Origin: Plasmodium brasilianum
Lineage: Eukaryota > Apicomplexa > Aconoidasida > Haemosporida > Plasmodiidae
Reading direction: 5' to 3'
Length of the DNA stretch: 64,000 nucleotides
Assembly (NCBI RefSeq): GCF_023973825.1
Contig: NC_090121.1
Location: forward strand, 310,001-374,000
In this document: in pieces, positions 60,276-64,000 of the stretch
Numbering within the stretch: position 1 is the first letter of the stretch
How the letters are laid out: each line of letters opens with the position of its first letter
The notes under the pieces: generated by a model
Database searches by the model: none
What the model was told of the DNA's origin: nothing
Seen by the model: only the letters and a program-made list of their open reading frames with translations
Position numbers and translations under genes: made by a program

Positions 60276-61009
60276 TTTTTTTTTTTTATTCTTTATATGG
60301 AAGTATATTAACCCAGGAACATCTGTTACGTTTTGTTCTATTTATGCACAAAATTGCATAAAGAGTCTTTCTGATTATTACTATTTCTTCCTGTTTTACA
60401 GATTATTATTATTAATAGTAGTAGAAGTAGTAGTAGTAGTAGTAGTGGTAGTGGTAGCAGTATTATTCTATTTTATTTTTTATTTGAAAAGCTAGAGATA
60501 TATAATTGTTTACAATGTTTTTACCTTATTTTTAAGACGATAATTAACAGTATGTTTCACTTTGTTTCATTTCGTTTTATTTTATTTTTTCTTTTGGTAT
60601 AGAAAATTATATAAAAAAAAGTAAAACGCATGTATATACTTTGTACTATTATATGGGAAAAATAGCAAAGAGTAAGGAGTGTTTAATATTGAATAAGGCA
60701 AAAAATTATTAAAGTGAAAATAGGTAAGAAGTAAAAAGGGGTAGTACAAAAAAGATAAACTAAAAAAAAAAAAAAAAAAATTAAAATTAAAACTAAAACT
60801 AAAACTAAAACTGAAATTATTTTATTTGTAACTAGTTTTATAATAATGCAGCAAAGGAGAAGAAATAAAAAAAAAAAAAAAAAAAAAATTGTCTGAAATA
60901 ACGTGATACAACTGGGAAAGGGAATTAATAAGTGGCAGTAAAAATACTGGGGCATGGCCAAAAAAAGGAAAAAAAAATTAAAATCAAAATTAAGATAAAT
61001 TAAATTGAA

Positions 61010-61175
61010 GTTAAATTAAGTTGAATTTAAATTAAGTTGAATTTAAATTAAGTTGAAGTTAAATTAAGTTGAAGTTAAATTAAGTTGAAGTTAAATTGAA
61101 TTGAAGTTAAATTAAGTTGAAGTTAAATTAAATTGAAGTTAAATTAAATTGAAGATAAATTAAATTGAAGTCAAG
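61010..61175. repeat. 16-bp tandem repeat
   Basis: Units TTGAAGTTAAATTAAG/TTGAATTTAAATTAAG, about ten copies, ending in less regular TTGAAG-containing sequence. Intergenic. Confidence 0.88.
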
Positions 61176-62441
61176 TTCACGTTAAAGTCAAGTGAAAATT
61201 GAGGATGAGGGTGAAATGAACAGCGATAAGGCGTACAAAGAAAAAAAAAATCGTCCAAGTATACATATATGTATACATATATATATGTGTGTACTACGTA
61301 GAACGTGCACTTCTGTACGTGCACACAAAAGGACACACATCCGTACACCTTTTTCGAACTGGCTTTTACCACTTCACTTAGACACTACTGCTTGAATGAT
61401 TCATTGCGACAGAGAAAACACTTTTTTTTTGTGTATTATAAAAAAAAAAAAAAATTTTTTTTTTTTTTTTTTTTCAGTGCGTTATAGTATGTTACCTCAC
61501 CTTTATCCCGTCAATACAACCACTGTAATTATCAGTACTTTATATGTAACTACGCTCTGTATATCAAATGTGCACACCTATGTTTTGTGTTTATTTAATT
61601 TGAAAAAGGAAAATATTTTACCAGTCTACTGTTACTTTGGCAAAACGAAACACATTACATGAACAATTTTCGGCTAAACTTCTGGCCCAAATATTTGTTT
61701 AAGGCATCTTATGAAATTTTGTGTTTCCAAAGGAACAAAAAAAAAGCGAAGCAAAATAAAATTAATTTATCTAAGGAGATAAAATTTTTTTTTTTTTTTT
61801 TTTCTTTACGATAAAATAAAAAAAGGACAGCCGCCATCGAATTAAAATCGTGGACACAGAAGAGCGGCAAAGGTGAAGGGACAAAAAAAAAAAAAGAAAA
61901 AAAGAAATTATATTAAAAAAAAGTTAAATTAAATATATTAAATTGAATTGAATAAATTGAATTGAATAAATTGAATTGAATAAATTGAATTGAATAAATT
62001 GAATTGATTGAATAAATTAAATTTAGTTGGATAAATTAAATCGAATTGAATAAACTGAATAGAATATAATTGCCCAAATCGCAGTGCACTGGATAGAAAT
62101 ATAGCGGATTGGAGTGCATCTGATGATACTAAATTAAAAAAGTGAACAGAGGTGAGACAAATGAATTGACGGGGAGTATAAGTAAGCTTTATTTAATTAA
62201 CCTAGAACGTTCTTCAGAGTTTCATTTGGTTATAGCCTCAAAGGCGTAGAGCTTCACCGTATCGTCATTACCATTACCAATACAATAGCAATAACATTAT
62301 CAATACAATAACAACCGCAGTAGAAACAGTAACACCAACCGCAGTACCATCAGTAACACCAACCGCAGTAGCAACAGCAGTAGCAATACATTTTCCATTA
62401 TTTTATCTTATCTTTTTTTCCAACCCCTGTTTAAACTAATC

Positions 62442-63373
62442 ATGTCTAATAAGCCGCACTTGTCAGAATTTTATAATGTGTATAAAGACAGTAGAAATAA
62501 ATGGGGATTTCCAATAAACAAATTAAATTTGAACATAGATAATTATAAAACACGTAAAACAAAAATATTTCTTTATGTATTATGGAATACAGTATTATTT
62601 ATATATTTACTAGAATTTTTTTTAAATTTACTATTCGTTTTATATATACCTTATATAAATATAATCAGTAAAACCATTTTCTTTTTTTCCATTTTCGATT
62701 TAGCTATTGTTATTATATTAACATGTCAAGGAATATATGCTTATACTAATGATATATCATCATTATTAAAAAAGTCAGGCAAATTTTTTTTTATATTAAG
62801 TGTATGGTGTTTTTTGAAATTATTGTTGTATGTTATAATTACAATATTATCTTTTGCATTTATTTCAAATGAAAAAATGAACAGTTCATTATATTACTAT
62901 GGAAGTAGAAGTATATATTTCAATTATTTTATGGAAATAATAATAACTATAAATATTGTTAAGTCCGTTTTAACCCTTTTCACAGGTACAAAAGTGAGCA
63001 AACGTAAATATATTTTTATGCATCAGTCATAATTTTTGCCCTTCTTAAAAAATATACAACGTAGTGAATGATACATAGTAAATTCCATATCACATACAAT
63101 ATGGCATATATCAATTATACATTGTATCGGGAAAGGAGCTATACACATTCTTTAGTAATTGTAACATTAAACCATTTAAATAATTTTCTTGTGACTAATT
63201 AATTTTTTTTTTTTTTAGGGCAAAAGGTTCAGTATATCTTTAGTTGTATAAGAACATGTACTATTTTAAAAACCAAAATTCGAAAAGATCTCGAAAAACA
63301 ATCTTTCCTATTTGATTACGACTCCTATGGCACATTTATGACTGACTTTCAAAGTGTAAAGAATTATGTTTAA
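62442..63373 (+). CDS. Membrane protein of unknown function, four TM segments, two exons
   Basis: Exon 1 (62442-62985) and exon 2 (63219-63373) join in phase 1 (G/GG gives Gly) at GTACAA and a T-tract TTTAG, for 232 residues. Without splicing the frame stops at 63032, but exon 2 (QKVQYIFSCIRTCTILKTKI ... FMTDFQSVKNYV-stop) is clearly protein-like. The N-terminal 45 residues are hydrophilic (MSNKPHLSEFYNVYKDSRNK). Four hydrophobic helices follow, roughly at 43-70, 75-100, 115-140 and 160-180. Exon 2 supplies a basic then acidic cytosolic-type tail. There is no signal peptide. The tetraspan topology with both ends probably on the same side could suit many roles. Family not recognised. Confidence 0.8.
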
Positions 63374-64000
63374 AGGAAAAGTTCAGTACTCAGTTTGTTT
63401 TAAATTTTTGTATTCATTTAATTATTTATTTTATTTTATTTTTTATGCCCTACGACCTATTTGCATTTCCATTTTAAAATTTGGCATTTTTTGATAAAAT
63501 TGGGTTTTTTTTTTTTTAAATTTGACAATTTTTCATTTCAAATTTTGACGATTTTCCGTTTTAATATTTGACATTTTCCGTTTTAATATTTGCCATTTTC
63601 CGTTTTAATATTTGCCATTTTCCGTTTTAATATTTGCCATTTTCCATTTTAAAATTTGACGATTTTCCGTTCTAACTTTAACCCCATTTTTATATCCACT
63701 TTTGTTATGCGCCCCCTTTGTACTGTCCATATGTGTTACGCCCCTTTTCCTGTCATTTGATCTTTTTTATTATTTTTTTATCATTTACGTTTATTTTTTT
63801 ATCTTCATTTTTTCTTTTCTTTTTTTATTTCATTTTTTTTTTTTTTTTTTTTGAATTTGCACTATTGTATACAAAATTTTTCATCCTTTCATGTCTTCAG
63901 TCATCCTTTTGTATAACCCAATTGCAAAAGTCCGAGTTGGTTATATTGTTTCTGCTTCGTGTGATAAAAATTGGCAGAATTGGATAAAATTTACTTTTTT
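63374..64000. other. 3' flank with a 22-bp repeat, no gene seen
   Basis: After the membrane-protein stop codon. A 22-bp repeat (TTTTAATATTTGCCATTTTCCG and variants) occupies about 63470-63670. T-rich DNA then runs to the window edge. The F/L-rich frame at 63718-63987 is most likely chance, though an exon starting near the edge cannot be excluded. Confidence 0.5.
63470..63670. repeat. 22-bp tandem repeat, about 9 copies
   Basis: The unit is TTTTAATATTTGCCATTTTCCG. The central copies are near-identical, and the outer copies diverge (TTTTAAAATTTGACGATTTT). It lies about 100 bp past a stop codon. Confidence 0.88.

Larger units (their letters stand above)
58148..62441. other. Divergent intergenic region, 4.3 kb, no supported gene
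   Basis: Lies between two divergent start codons, so it should hold both promoters. Holds (TA)n (58440-58493), A/T runs (58699-58718, 60764-60780, 60869-60888, 61440-61474), the two arrays listed separately, a TAAATTGAATTGAA repeat (61935-62010) and a short CACCAACCGCAGTA repeat (62330-62370) in the likely 5' leader of the membrane-protein gene. Chance ORFs here are Y/I/C/H-rich. Confidence 0.5.

Noticed and set aside
1..64000. tRNA, rRNA, CRISPR, transposon or integrated viral sequence
   Set aside because: No T-loop-like GGTTCGA context, rRNA-like block, spacer array, transposase or reverse-transcriptase motif was seen on either strand.

Overview
The window looks like core (non-subtelomeric) nuclear DNA of a Plasmodium species. 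It is very AT-rich, with long poly(A)/poly(T) runs, low-complexity N/K/D/E-rich insertions in conserved proteins, short GT...AG introns, and intergenic regions of 1 to 5 kb full of (TA)n and small minisatellites. No pir, fam, STP1 or other subtelomeric family is visible. From memory, UPF1, an apicoplast-type methionyl-tRNA synthetase and a putative ADP/ATP carrier are neighbours near one end of P. falciparum chromosome 10. I could not check this, nor fix the species; P. malariae, P. ovale or an avian parasite would all fit.

Layout, left to right. 1-4.2 kb: intergenic, with two minisatellites. 4.2-7.0 kb (-): two-RRM SR splicing factor. 7.0-11.9 kb: no supported gene. 11.9-12.5 kb (-): small coiled-coil protein. 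14.7-19.7 kb (+): six-exon multi-pass membrane protein whose frame breaks at a 16-A run. 20.3-21.8 kb (-): four-exon single-anchor protein with a LEA-2-like outline. 22.7-24.3 kb (+): three-exon divergent mitochondrial carrier. 24.8-25.3 kb (-): tentative two-exon small protein. 25.6-26.5 kb (+): basic protein with an SRP54 M-domain-like segment. 26.7-29.2 kb (-): organellar methionyl-tRNA synthetase. 30.3-33.7 kb (+): UTP25. 34.3-34.6 kb (-): tentative 46-residue protein. 35.2-36.6 and 37.5-38.5 kb (-): two unknown genes, each with a tiny first exon. 41.2-46.6 kb (-): UPF1. 50.6-52.8 kb (-): JJJ1/DNAJC21-like J-protein. 54.6-55.5 kb: 67-copy 14-bp minisatellite with higher-order structure. 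55.6-58.1 kb (-): M3 metallopeptidase. 62.4-63.4 kb (+): four-TM membrane protein.

The recognisable genes are housekeeping functions: RNA processing and decay (SR factor, UPF1), ribosome biogenesis (UTP25, JJJ1-like) and organelle biology (MetRS, carrier, possibly the M3 peptidase and the M-like protein). They are transcribed separately and nothing suggests an operon. Gene models were assembled by eye. Exons were joined only where GT/AG sites and codon phase agreed, and only ATG starts were accepted.

The most useful observations are: (i) the poly(A) frameshift, where one extra A gives a complete 1162-codon model; (ii) the nested higher-order repeat in the 14-bp minisatellite; (iii) a roughly 275-residue insertion splitting the UPF1 CH domain; (iv) the M-domain-like module; and (v) several small or micro-exon genes that simple ORF calling misses.
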